Part shown: in pieces, positions 54,126-64,000 of the stretch
How positions within the stretch are numbered: the first letter of the stretch is position 1
How the letters are laid out: every line of letters starts with the position of its first letter
Assembly (NCBI RefSeq): GCF_041146395.1
Contig: NC_090989.1
Location: 277,666,343 to 277,730,342 of the forward strand
DNA: 64,000 bases
Direction of reading: 5' to 3'
DNA from: Eulemur rufifrons
Taxonomy: Eukaryota > Chordata > Mammalia > Primates > Lemuridae
Notes under the pieces: model-generated
Seen by the model: the letters and a program-made list of their open reading frames with translations, nothing else
Databases searched by the model: none
What the model was told of the DNA's origin: nothing
Made by a program: the position numbers and the translations under genes

Positions 54126-54924
54126 AAAAATTTTATGGCCAACAAATATATGAAAAGATGCTCAATATCACTAATCGTTAGATAAATGCAAATTGAAACC
54201 ACAATGGGACATCACTTCAAACCCATCAGGATGGCTACTATAAAAGAACAGAAACAAACAAGAATTGACAAAGATATGGAGAAATTGGAACACTTGGGTC
54301 CTCTTGGTGGGAATGTAAAATGGTGTAGCTGCTATGGAAAGTAGTATGGTGGATCCTCAAAGGATTAAAAACAGAATTATCATATGATCCAGCAATCCCA
54401 TTTCTGAGTATGTATCCAAAAGTATTGAAAACAGGATCTTGAAGAGATATTTGCATACCCATGTTCATAGCAGCACTGTTCACAGTAGTCAGGAGGTGGA
54501 AGCGACCCAAATGTTCATTGATGGACGAGTGGATAAGTAAATACAATGGAATATCACGCAGCCTTAAAAAGAAAGGAAATTCTAACATATGTCACAACAT
54601 GGATGAACCTGGAGGACATTATGTTAAGTGAATAAGTCACAGAAAGGCAAATAGTGTATGATTCCACTTATACAAGGTATCAAAAGTAGTCAAATTCATA
54701 AAGACAGAAAGTAAAATGATAGTTGGCAGGAGCGGGGAGAAGTATATGAGGAGTTATTGTTTAATGGGTGTAGAATTTCAGTTTTGCAAGATGAAAAAGT
54801 CCTGGAGACCTATTGCACAATAATGTAAATGTACTTAACATAGTGAACTTTGTACATTTAAAAAGGGTTAAGGTGGTTAATTTTATATGATTTTATCACA
54901 ATTTAAAAAATATTTTAATTATAG
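54126..54924 (+). mobile_element. L1 LINE 3' end, inserted in inverted L1
   Basis: 'ccaacaaatatatgaaaaga', 'tgctcaatatcactaatcgt', 'ggcgggaatg..'-type diverged 'tcttggtgggaatgtaaaat', 'tgatccagcaatcccatttc', 'acaacatggatgaacctgga', 'tgattccacttatacaaggt' follow the last ORF2 part and 3' end of L1, ending A-rich. A 5'-truncated copy about 0.8 kb long. Confidence 0.95.
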
Positions 54925-55240
54925 AAAAAATGTGAACTGCTGTTACTGGAGCATAGAAATTAAATATAATTATGTTCACTTTAGTATATTGATCTTACAT
55001 CAAGAAACTTTGCTCAGCCTTTCTATGTGCTCTAATAGACAGTATAGATTCTGTTGGATTTTTTAATGTAGCTAATCATGTCATCTGAAAAATAATAACA
55101 GTTTTGTTTTTTTCTTTTCAATCCTTATACTTACATTTCTTTTTCTTGTCTTATTGTGTGATCCACAACTACTTCCAGTACACTGTTAAATAAAGTTGTT
55201 ATAAAGGAGATCTTTGTCTTATTTCTGATTTTAAAGAAAA
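54925..55240 (-). mobile_element. L1 LINE (reverse), middle part
   Basis: 'acatcaagaaactttgctca', 'taatcatgtcatctgaaaaa', 'acaactacttccagtacact', 'aaggagatctttgtcttatt' continue the inverted L1 from 54125. Confidence 0.85.
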
Positions 55241-55746
55241 TGATTAATTTTATGTATCAGCTTGATTGGGCTACGAGGTGCCAAGATATTTGGTCAAACA
55301 TTATTCTGGGTGTGTTTGTGGGCTGTTTTGGAGCAGATTAACATGTTAATGGGTAGACTGTGTGAAGCAGATTGCCCTCCCCCGATGTGGGTGGCTCTCA
55401 TCCCATCAGTTGAGTGCTTGAGTAGAACAAAAAGGCTGACCCTCCCACAAATGAGAGTGAACATCTGACTGAACTGTCTTGAGTTGGGACAGGGTTTTTT
55501 TCCTGCGTTTGGTCACATAGAGAGATGTTGGCTCTCCTGGGTCTCCAGCTTGCTGAGGACAGATCTTAGGACTTGTCAGCCTCCATAACTGCATGAGCCA
55601 AGTCTGTATAATAAATCTCTCTGTCTCTGTCTCTGTCTCTGTCTCTTTTTGTGCATGTGTGTGCACACATGTGCATGCTCGCACTCACACACACATACAC
55701 ACACACTTTATTGGTTTTGTTTCTCTGGAGAACCCCGACTAGTACA
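55241..55746 (+). mobile_element. ERVL solo LTR (MLT2-like)
   Basis: Runs TG...CA: 'ttaattttatgtatcagctt', 'gccaagatatttggtcaaac', 'cagattaacatgttaatggg', 'agaacaaaaaggctgaccct', 'tgtataataaatctctctgt', 'gtttctctggagaaccccga'. The 'aataaa' is the LTR polyadenylation signal. No clean target duplication. No viral gene present. Confidence 0.88.
55616..55708. repeat. (CTCTGT)n and (CA)n inside the ERVL LTR
   Basis: A six-base repeat (55616-55646) followed by a mixed TG/CA stretch, grown from the simple CT run normally found in this LTR. Confidence 0.9.
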
Positions 55747-57215
55747 ACTGGAATTATCTGTTCATTGAATGTTTGGTAAAAGTTGACTTTTACCATCTGG
55801 GCCTGGTGGGTTTTTCTGGGTGCAGGAGGGGTTAGAGTTTTACACTGATGATTACATTTTTTTAATGATTATGGGTCTTTTCAGAGTTTCTCATTCTTCC
55901 TGAGACAATTTTGGTAAGTTGAGCATTCCAGAAAGTTAGCCATTTTGGACTAGATTTTCAATTTTACTAGCATAAAGTTATCTAAAACATTCTTTTGTGA
56001 TTTTGAAAATTATCGCTTTTGCTGTGTTTCTTTTCTTTGTTAATTCCTGTTATCATTTATTTGTGCCTCCTCTTTTTCTTACCTGGCCTTGGGATCTGTT
56101 GATTTTTTCATTGTTTGGTTTTAAATTATTTTCTGATCTTTTCTTTATTGTTTCCTTCATTTTTCTTTCTCTGGGTTACTCTGTTGTTCTTTTTCTAATT
56201 CCTTGAGCTGGGTTCATAGCTCATTAATTTTTCAGTCTTTTCTTGTCTAATATAAATGCCCTCTGAGTACTATACTTTAGCTGCATCCCATAAGTTTGAT
56301 GTGTAATATTTGAATTATCCATAATTATTTTTCTTTGATCCATAAGTTATTTACAACTATGCTGTAACATGGAGTTCAATTGCTTATATTTTTATTAACT
56401 CTAATTTAATTGCATTATGCTCAGAAGAAATTATCTGTATGCTAATAACTTTTTGGAATTTGTTGAAATTTGCTTTTTTACCTTGTATCTGTCAATTTTT
56501 GCAACATTTCTCATGTACTTGAAAAGAATGGGTTTTCTATAATTGTTTGTTGCAGGATTCTATGTTTGTTATATCAAGCATGTTAATTGTCTTATTCAAA
56601 TCTTCTGTATCCTTACCAACCATATTTTTGTCTCCTTGATCCATAAATTACTGAATGAATTTCAATGAACAGATACTCCCAGTTCTATTGGTCAGGATTC
56701 TCTAGAAAACAGAACCAATAAAGTGTACGCATATGCATGCATGTGTACAAAAGAAAGAGACTATTTAAAATTTTCCACTATGATAGTGGATTTGTCAGTT
56801 TTTAAAATAATTTAGTAAATTTTTGTTTCATACATTTTGTGAGACTTTGGTATTATGTACATACATAATAATAAATAATATAATATAACTATTATATATT
56901 ATAGGTGAGGTGTTCTTTTTTTCATTGTCATTTATTATACTCTTTGTAACTAATGATGATTTTTGCCTTAAAGTATGTTTCCCATCTTGATATTAATGTA
57001 GCCACCCCAACTTTTATTTGGCTAATATTTGCTTTGTATAATTTTTCTATCCTTTTACTTTCAATATTTTTGTCCACAAATAATTAGATTTTGATTTTTA
57101 AAAATCAATCTGAACATCTGATTTTAAATGAATGGACTTTTGTCCATTTATATTTATTGTAAACCAATATGCCTGTATTAAGTCTACTACATTATTTTGT
57201 ATTATTCTACTTATC
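55747..57215 (-). mobile_element. L1 LINE (reverse), 5'-ward part
   Basis: 'ttttaccatctgggcctggt', 'gggtttttctgggtgcagga', 'ttaattgcattatgctcaga', 'cttgaaaagaatgggttttc', 'ttgatattaatgtagccacc' continue the inverted L1 ORF2. Contains an A/T-only patch at 56840-56905. Confidence 0.85.
56690..56765 (-). mobile_element. ERVL LTR end fragment (reverse)
   Basis: 'ggtcaggattctctagaaaa' and 'cagaaccaataaagtg', then a TATGCATGCATG-like run, are the inverted 3' end of an MLT2-type LTR, cut after about 75 bp. Confidence 0.6.
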
Positions 57216-57221
57216 ATGCTT

Positions 57222-57520
57222 GCTTTTTTTTTTTTTTTTGAGTGACGATCTTGCTCTGTGCCCAGGGCTAGAGTGCAGTGGTATCACCATAGCTCACTGC
57301 AACCATGCACTCCTGGCCTCAAGTGATCCTCCTGCCTCAGCCTTTCAAGTAGCTGGAACCACAGGTGCACACTACCACACCTGGCTAATTTTTCTATTTT
57401 TTTGTAGAGATGGGGTCTCACTTATGCTAAAGCTGATCTTGAACTCCTGGCCTCAAGTAATCTTCCTGCCTCAGCTTTCCAGAGTGCTAAGACTCCTGGT
57501 GTGAGCCACTGCACCCAGCC
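57222..57520 (-). mobile_element. Dimeric Alu (reverse) in L1
   Basis: Poly-T, 'agagtgcagtggtatcacca', 'aagtagctggaaccacaggt', 'gagatggggtctcacttatg', 'gtgtgagccactgcacccag'. Near-identical flanks tatcatgctt (57212-57221) and tattatgctt (57521-57530) are its target-site duplication. Confidence 0.95.
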
Positions 57521-57530
57521 TATTATGCTT

Positions 57531-57979
57531 TTTATTTGCTTCTTTTCCTATCTTCTTTTGGAGTGGTTGAATTTATATTCCCTTTCCTGCTTCTACATTC
57601 TATTTCTAGTGCTTACCTTAAAGTTTTTTAAATAAACCTTTACTTTTAGAATAATTTTAGATTTACGGAAAAATCATGAAGCCAGAACAGACGTTTTCAC
57701 ATACCCCACTTAGTTTTCCCATTAATATAGTTCATTTGTCACAATTAATGAACCAATATAGATCCATTATTATTACCTAAAGTATATATTTTATTCATAC
57801 TTCCTGAGAATTTACATAATGTTCCTTTTCTGTTCCAGGATCCCATTCAGGGGACCACATTACATTTGTGTCTCCTTGGGCTCTTCTTGGCTGTGACAGT
57901 TTCTCAGATTTTTCCTTGTTTTTGATGATAGTTTTGAGGAGTACTAATCAGGATTTTGGACAATCCTTCAATTGGGATC
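57531..57979 (-). mobile_element. L1M 3' UTR (reverse), left part
   Basis: From about 57605: 'ttttagatttacggaaaaat', 'acataccccacttagttttc', 'attaatgaaccaatatagat', 'ctgttccaggatcccattca', 'cttcttggctgtgacagttt'. This is the complement of an L1 3' untranslated region. The first 75 bp are less certain. Confidence 0.85.
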
Positions 57980-57989
57980 TGTCTGGTGT

Positions 57990-58303
57990 TTTTTCTTTTT
58001 CCTTTTTTTTGGAGACAGAGTCTTCCTCTGCTGCCAGGGCTAGAGTGCCGTGGCGTCAGCCTAGCTCACAGCAACCTCAAACTCCTGGGTTCAAGCAATC
58101 CTCCTGCCTCAGCCTCCAGAGTAGCTGGGACTACAGGCATGTGCCACCATGCCCGGCTAATTTCTTTTTCTATATATTTTTAGTTGTTCAGCTAATTTCT
58201 TTCTATTTTTAGTAGAGACAGGGTCTCACTCTTGCTCAGTCTGGTCTTGAACTCCTGAGCTCAAGTGATCCTCCCGCCTCGGCCTCCCAGAGTGCTAGGG
58301 TTA
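57990..58303 (-). mobile_element. Strepsirrhine-type Alu (reverse), 5'-truncated
   Basis: 'agtgccgtggcgtcagccta', 'gctcacagcaacctcaaact', and between the arms an extra 'tatatatttttagttgttca' plus 'gctaatttctttctattttt' block. The second arm stops at 'gagtgctagggtt', so the 5' end is missing. Target duplication tgtctggtgt at 57980-57989 and 58304-58313. Confidence 0.95.
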
Positions 58304-59135
58304 TGTCTGGTGTCTTTTCAAGATCAGACTGGGGTTATGGGGTTTGAAGAGGAAGACCACAGAGGTGATGTATCATTTTCACATCATATTAAAGACACAT
58401 ACTGTCCACGTGACATGCCTGTCGGTGTCAACATCGATCACCTGTCTGAGGTAATGTTTGTCACGTTTCTCCTCTGTAAAGTTACCACTCCCCCTCATTT
58501 TGCCATATTCTACTTTTTGGAAGGAAGTCACTGTGTGTAGCCCACATTTAAGGGGTGGGAAGTTAGGCCTCCTCTCCTTAAGGGCAGATTATCTCCATAA
58601 ATTATTTGGAATTCTTCTACGTGGGAGATTTATCTGTTTTCCCCCATTGTTTATTCATTCAGTCATTTATTCAATATCAGAATGGACTCATGGATGTTTT
58701 ATACTTTCGGTCATAATCCACTACTCCGTTATTTATTTTCTTGCTCAGATTGTTTCAACTTTAGCTATGGGGAGCTTGTTCAGCTATCTCCTGTGTCCCT
58801 TTGACGTGCCTCTATCATGTGTGTTTGTATGAATATGCATGTGGATGTGGGTGTGAGTTCTAGCACTTTCTTACTTTCTGGCTCTACAAGATGCTTCAGG
58901 CTCATTTGATATGTTTCCCCCAAGTACTAGAATCAGCCATTTCTCTAAGGAGCCCTTGTTATGTTTGTTGGAGAATGGTATGTACTAGAAACTTACATTT
59001 ATATTACGTTAATACTTGACTTACAATCTTTTAAGGCTGATCCATAGTAGTGATTCTCATGCTTCAAAACCTTAAACATCTTAACTCTGAGCACTCTCTC
59101 TAGGCTCACGTGGTATACTAGTCCAGTAATTTAGT
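58304..59135 (-). mobile_element. L1M 3' UTR (reverse), right part
   Basis: 'gatcagactggggttatggg', 'gaggaagaccacagaggtga', 'gatcacctgtctgaggtaat', 'ggaaggaagtcactgtgtgt', 'caagatgcttcaggctcatt' continue the L1 3' UTR from before the Alu. Confidence 0.9.
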
Positions 59136-59150
59136 CCTGTCTTATTTTTA

Positions 59151-59493
59151 TTTTATTTTATTTTATTATTTTTTTTTTTGAGACAGAGTCTCGCTCTGCT
59201 GCCCAGGCTAGAGTGCCGTGGCGTCAGCCTAGCTCACAGCAACCTCAAACTCCTAGGCTCAAGCGATCCTCCTGCCTCAGCCTCCCAAGTAGCTGGGACT
59301 ATAGGCATGTGCCACCAAGCCCAGCTAATTTTTTCTATATATATTTTAACTGTCCATATAATTTCTTTCTGTTTTTAGTAGAGATGGGGTCTCGTTCTTG
59401 TTCAGGCTGGTCTCGAACTCCTGAGTCAAACGATCCGCCCGCCTCGGCCTCCCAGAGTGCTAGGATTACAGGCGTGAGCCACTACGCCCAGCC
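59151..59493 (-). mobile_element. Strepsirrhine-type full-length Alu (reverse)
   Basis: Begins in an (ATTTT)n-like tail (59145-59175), then 'gagacagagtctcgctctgc', the extra linker 'tctatatatattttaactgt' and 'aatttctttctgtttttagt', and a complete second arm to 'gcgtgagccactacgcccag'. Target duplication cctgtct(t) at 59136-59142 and 59494-59500. Confidence 0.95.
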
Positions 59494-59960
59494 CCTGTCT
59501 TTTTATATTTCCCAAATCCATCATTATTATTGACCCATTCAGCACACATCTTCTTTAAACATTTCTTTGTTCATCATTGCTCTTGTATCTTACTCTTTCC
59601 TTCTGTGTCCAGTTTAATTCTACTTGAAATACATCCTCTAGTGCTTCTTGCAGAAGCAGTCTGAGAGTTACATTTCTTTCTTTCTTATTCCTGAGTGATA
59701 GTTTGGCTATATAGGATTCTAAGTTGACAGTTATTGTCCCTTATCACATTGCAAATATGATTCCATTGTCTTCTGGCTTCTATTGTTGGCAGAAGTCTGC
59801 TGTCAGTCTGATTTCCATTCTCTATTGATCTTTCTTTTCTCTCTTATTATTGTTAAAGTTCTCTGCTTTGCTTTGTGGTCCTACATTTTCATTATGGTAT
59901 GTCTTTACCATATGAATTTATTTTTATTTATTCTTCTCAGGACACATTGGACTACTTGAG
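59494..59960 (-). mobile_element. L1 LINE (reverse), further fragment
   Basis: 'cctctagtgcttcttgcaga', 'gtgatagtttggctatatag', 'cattgtcttctggcttctat' and 'gcagaagtctgctgtcagtc' are the complement of L1 sequence. Confidence 0.75.
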
Positions 59961-59964
59961 TTGT

Positions 59965-60562
<598 letters not shown>

Positions 60563-61005
60563 AAAAGTCTTTCTTTTTAAAGCTAAATAACATTCCATTG
60601 TGTATGTATATATGTGCCACATTTTGTTCATTCATTCATCTATCGACGAACATTTGGGTTGCTTCTACCTCTTGGCTATTGTGAATAGTGCTGCTATGAA
60701 GGCGAGTGTGTGAATATCTCTTCAAGATCCTGTTTGCAATTCTTTGGGATATATTAGTATATACAGAAGTGAGACTACTAGATCACATGACAGTGATATT
60801 ATTACATTTTGGGGAACGGCCGTACTGTCCTCCACAGCAGCTGCACCGTGTTACATTCCCACCAGTGGGCACCGGGTCCCAGTTTCTCCAATGCTCCTTA
60901 TTGTCTGTTGTTTCCTAGTAGCCGTCCTAATGGGTGTGAAGTGGCGTCTCACTGTGGTTTTCGTTTGCATTTCCGTAATGAGTAGCTCATTAGAAGTCTA
61001 TTGGT
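60563..61005 (-). mobile_element. L1 LINE 3' region (reverse), right part
   Basis: 'gctaaataacattccattgt', 'ttgtgaatagtgctgctatg', 'cagcagctgcaccgtgttac', 'gtcctaatgggtgtgaagtg' continue the same L1. Confidence 0.95.
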
Positions 61006-61429
61006 GAGTTGTGAAAACTGCAAACCAATTCTGGGTCATTCTCAGTCCTTCTCCCCTTGACTGCTGCTTCTCCCATTTGCTTCACTTCCTCTCTTCTCTC
61101 CGTACACCAAAAGACGAGATTTCCCCCCAAGCCTATGCTTCACTGAGAACACAACCCCCAGGGTCTGACTTCTCACCTAACTCCCACCCGGAGCCCCATC
61201 TCCTGTCCCTGAGTGGCACGAACTTCCTCCCGCCCCTTTCTGGGCAGCTGCAGTGACAGTCCGTGTGCTCACCTCCTGGTTTCAGTCCCCCCCTGTTTCT
61301 CTGGAAATTTTCTCTACTGTTCTGTAAGTTCAAGTATTTGCTACACTGCACTGAGGATTTCTACGTGTTTGTGGCAGGAAGATTTTGAGAATATCTGATC
61401 CACACTGTTTCCAGAACTAGAAACCCTTC
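61006..61429. other. Unresolved sequence in the L1 island
   Basis: Mixed composition, pyrimidine-rich in part. No gene or repeat recognised. Confidence 0.35.
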
Positions 61430-61775
61430 CATATCATTTGCAAAGCTAAATAAACCTGACAAAAGATCGCACGAGAAAGAAGGCTGCAGGCTAATCTCAT
61501 TTACAAATATAGATGCAAACATCTTAAATAAAATATTAGCAAATTGAATCTAGCAATATATTAAATGAATACTCCACAATGACCAGGTAGGGTATATTAT
61601 TGGGAAGCAAGGACAGTTCTATTTTCGGAACTCTATTAATATAATTCATCATATTAATAGGCCAAAAGGGAAAACCATGAATGATAAAAAGCCATTTGAT
61701 AACATCCAGCGTCCATTGTAGGAAAAACTCTCTTGGCAAAATAGAAGAACCTTCTTCAGCCTGATAAGAAAGGCT
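61430..61775 (+). mobile_element. L1 LINE, ORF2 fragment
   Basis: 'acaaatatagatgcaaacat', 'cttaaataaaatattagcaa', 'atgaccaggtagggtatatt', 'gccatttgataacatccagc', 'aaactctcttggcaaaatag' match the L1 reverse-transcriptase domain in sense. Several stops. Confidence 0.9.
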
Positions 61776-61969
61776 CAGAGAGACATCCTATCCTGGAGGG
61801 GAAGGCAGCTCCGTCGGGGACCCCCTGAATTTGGAGAGGGTCCCCTCCAGTCCTGCTTGGCCCGTCTGCTCTGCCCCAGGTTGAGAGTAAACCTTGTGCT
61901 CCTGCTTCTCCTCTCAGCTGGGGCAAGACGCTCCTCCGCCCGCGGAGCCGCAGCCGTGGTGCTTCCGAG

Positions 61970-62150
61970 CACACACTCTGGACCGGGGGACGAGGATGGC
62001 TGCGTCATGGTGGACAATCTGCTCCACTTGCTGAGCTTCTCTGAGCCTCAATTTTCTCATCTGTGAAATGGGGCTAAGGTTCTCTGTTCCATGGGGCAGC
62101 CAGAGTGAAGCCCCTGGCGCAGGGCAAAGGCTCATAGAATATTAGTAGCT
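61970..62150 (+). mobile_element. MIR SINE, 3' two thirds
   Basis: 'ctctgagcctcaattttctc', 'atctgtgaaatggggctaag', 'cctggcgcagggcaaaggct', 'catagaatattagtagctca'. Confidence 0.9.
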
Positions 62151-63319
62151 CAGCTCTTCCCTCTTGCTCAGCTCTCCTTCGATCCTTCTCCATACCTTTC
62201 CGGGCTGAGTCGCCCTCCTTTTTCATGCCTGATGACCCCAGGCCTGGCCAGCTCAGGCTCGTATCCCTACTGAGCCCACTGGGTGGGACCCTCAAGTTGA
62301 CATCCAGAAAGGGAGGTAGGTGCCCAGGGCCTGACAGGGGCTAGCCCGGGGGCTCTCCCAGGGCTTCCTGCCTGGGACGGGTCAGTGAGTTCTGGAACTT
62401 CAGGGAGCTCTGGAGCCCGTGAGGTCCGTCTAGACCCTGTCCCTGTGTGGGAGGTTTTTGTACTCTGGCCAACAGGGGAGGTTCCAGGGTGGGCAGACCC
62501 CAGCTTGAGCAGGAGAACGCTGTGCCCCTCTGTGTGTGCCAGCCCCCGTCAGCTTCTTCCTCTGGGGTTCCCGCCTCTGGCGCACAGTCTGGGGTCATGG
62601 CCCCACACCTTGGATGAAGACCAAAGCCAAGTCGGGCCTCCACGCTCCACCCTTGGGTCCCTGCTGACTGCACCCTCTTCTCTCCCTGCTCCCCTGAGTG
62701 CCAGCATTCTGCTCTCTCCCCTGCCCCAGACTTCCCTCCTAGCTCCCCCCTCCACCCACACTGGCCGCCTCTTCTCTCTCTCGGTCTCCCGTGGCTTGCA
62801 GGTGAGCATCTAGTTCTTCCCCTGCTAGAACACCACAAAGATGTTTGTTTCAAAACATCCTGGAGCCTTGCTGCCACCAGAGAGACTGCCGCTCCCAGGG
62901 GAGGGATTAGCTCATTCTTAGAGACAGTCGACAACTGGCCACAGGCCAGCACCTTCCAAACGCAAACCCCACTCCAGGTACCTGGGCATCTCCTCTACAA
63001 GGCTCTGCCACGTCTGCAGGGCCAGGTTCCAGACAACTGGGGCCGTCCCTGCACCCCAGAGCTGCTGCTCTTATTCAAACCGGTCGGTTCTAAGCCTGTT
63101 ACCCTCTCTCATGCCTTCCCTCCTGTGGAAACCGCCATGAGGGCTCTTGCCCACACTCTCCCTTCCCCCCCGACTGAGCCTGGTGTGTCCCGGTGCGGCC
63201 TCCGTGGCATGGCGTGTCCTTCACCCCCTTGGACCTGCGAGTATAACAGTCTTTTCGGTGGTGGTGACGTCCTGGTCTGTTGGCCTCACTACACCCAAAT
63301 GATAATAAAACCTCCGTTT
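62151..63319. other. Unique GC-rich sequence, no gene
   Basis: Pyrimidine-rich near 62640-62800. The longest open frames (62341-62952 minus, 62385-62813 plus) overlap on opposite strands and are not protein-like. No exon recognised. Confidence 0.4.
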
Positions 63320-63625
63320 GAAAAGCAGCCGGCACAGGCTCAGTTGTGCTGAGGTAACAAACTGGCCTCCTCGTCTCAGTGGCTTAACGCACAAAGCTCG
63401 TTGTTGGCCTAGGTGACTCTCCAGGACAAAGCCCCCATGCAGTGGCTCAGAGGCGCCACACTCCTGTAACTGCACCATTGGGAACATGCCTCCCAGGGCA
63501 CTGTGGCCAGTAAGAAAGTGCTGGAGGCTTAAGGCCCGCACTTGGATGCTTTGGCCCAGAAGTGGCACACGCCACCCACGCTCAGCCCACTGGGCAGGAC
63601 GAGTCACGTAGTCCCACTTACCTGT
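63320..63625. mobile_element. Possible old LTR-type repeat
   Basis: 'gtgctgaggtaacaaactgg', 'ctcagtggcttaacgcacaa', later 'gtaagaaagtgctggaggct', 'gtcacgtagtcccactta'. Related in type to the unresolved element at 25590-26230. Confidence 0.5.
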
Positions 63626-63887
63626 GACCCTCAGAGAGCTCCGAAGGGGAAAATGGGGGATGGGTGCACAGTAGGCGTCTCTGTCTCATCCTCTCTCCCG
63701 TGTTGCCGGGTCAGGAAAAGGGACACTTCCAGGTCAGGACGTTCCCGCCTCACACTCACCCGGAGACTGGCTGGGACGGACCGGCAGGGGCTGGCGGAGC
63801 AGGAAGGATGCGTTTGTCCAGGGAAGCCCTTGTTTTATCATCTCCCCCAGACCCAGCAGCCCAGCCGAAGGGTGCCTTCCTCCAGAA

Positions 63888-63945
63888 CTCAAAAAATAAA
63901 AATAAAAATAAAAATAAAAATTTAAAAAGAGAGAGAGACAAACAA
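63888..63945. repeat. (AAATA)n then (GA)n simple repeat
   Basis: An AAAAT-type pentanucleotide repeat followed by gagagagagaca. No SINE body adjoins on the left that I can recognise. Confidence 0.9.
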
Positions 63946-64000
63946 ACAACTCCAATCCCAACCGGGCAGAGACACAAATAGCGACTTTTAATTATATAAT

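Noticed and set aside
54238..54588. 116-residue minus-strand frame
   Set aside because: Antisense of L1 ORF2.
55241..55746. ERVL LTR as part of a provirus
   Set aside because: No gag, pol or env-like sequence on either side; flanks are L1, so it is a solo LTR.
57169..57504. 111-residue frame
   Set aside because: Lies on an Alu in reverse orientation; the peptide is the usual Alu translation.
61780..62000. Possible exon with signal-peptide-like leucine run
   Set aside because: The leucine-rich stretch is short, lies between an L1 fragment and a MIR, and the frame runs into the MIR without a splice site I would trust.

Overview
This is mammalian nuclear DNA, and the interspersed repeats point to a strepsirrhine primate (lemur or loris group). 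Full-length dimeric Alu copies make it a primate. Two Alus (57990-58303 and 59151-59493) carry the extra A/T-rich block between the two arms that I associate with lemur/loris Alus. Older shared mammalian repeats (MIR, L2, MaLR LTRs, ERVL LTRs, L1M-type L1, hAT DNA transposons) fill most of the rest. I found no protein-coding exon, processed pseudogene, tRNA, rRNA or recognisable small RNA. All long open frames fall on repeats, microsatellites or GC-rich unique sequence with no protein-like composition. The window is intergenic or deep-intronic.

Layout: 1-50.8 kb is fairly GC-rich, with about 40 MIR fragments, several L2 fragments, solo LTRs and few Alus. Scattered through it are A/T-rich, non-repetitive blocks with many TAAT/ATTA-type homeodomain cores (3.3, 5.1, 7.5-8.1, 16.7, 22.2, 24.2, 32.4-32.9, 34.2-34.8, 40.9-41.6 and 48.7-48.9 kb). 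I read these as candidate conserved non-coding elements, probably distal enhancers of a developmental transcription-factor gene outside the window. Conservation itself cannot be seen from one sequence. A 1.1 kb TG-rich minisatellite lies at 10.8-11.9 kb. Near 50.8 kb composition changes abruptly. From there to about 61.8 kb lies an A/T-rich L1 pile-up with several layers of nested insertion: L1 in L1, an MaLR LTR in L1, an ERVL LTR in L1, and Alus in L1. The last 2 kb returns to GC-rich sequence.

No genes act together here. The biological interest is regulatory and historical: (i) the candidate enhancers, some with inverted or direct repeats around homeodomain or CCAAT-like cores; (ii) clean insertion histories with target-site duplications; (iii) the higher-order structure of the TG minisatellite. 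I see no evidence of a new multi-gene system. Repeat family names come from recognising characteristic sequence, not from a database search. Boundaries are approximate unless a target-site duplication is given.
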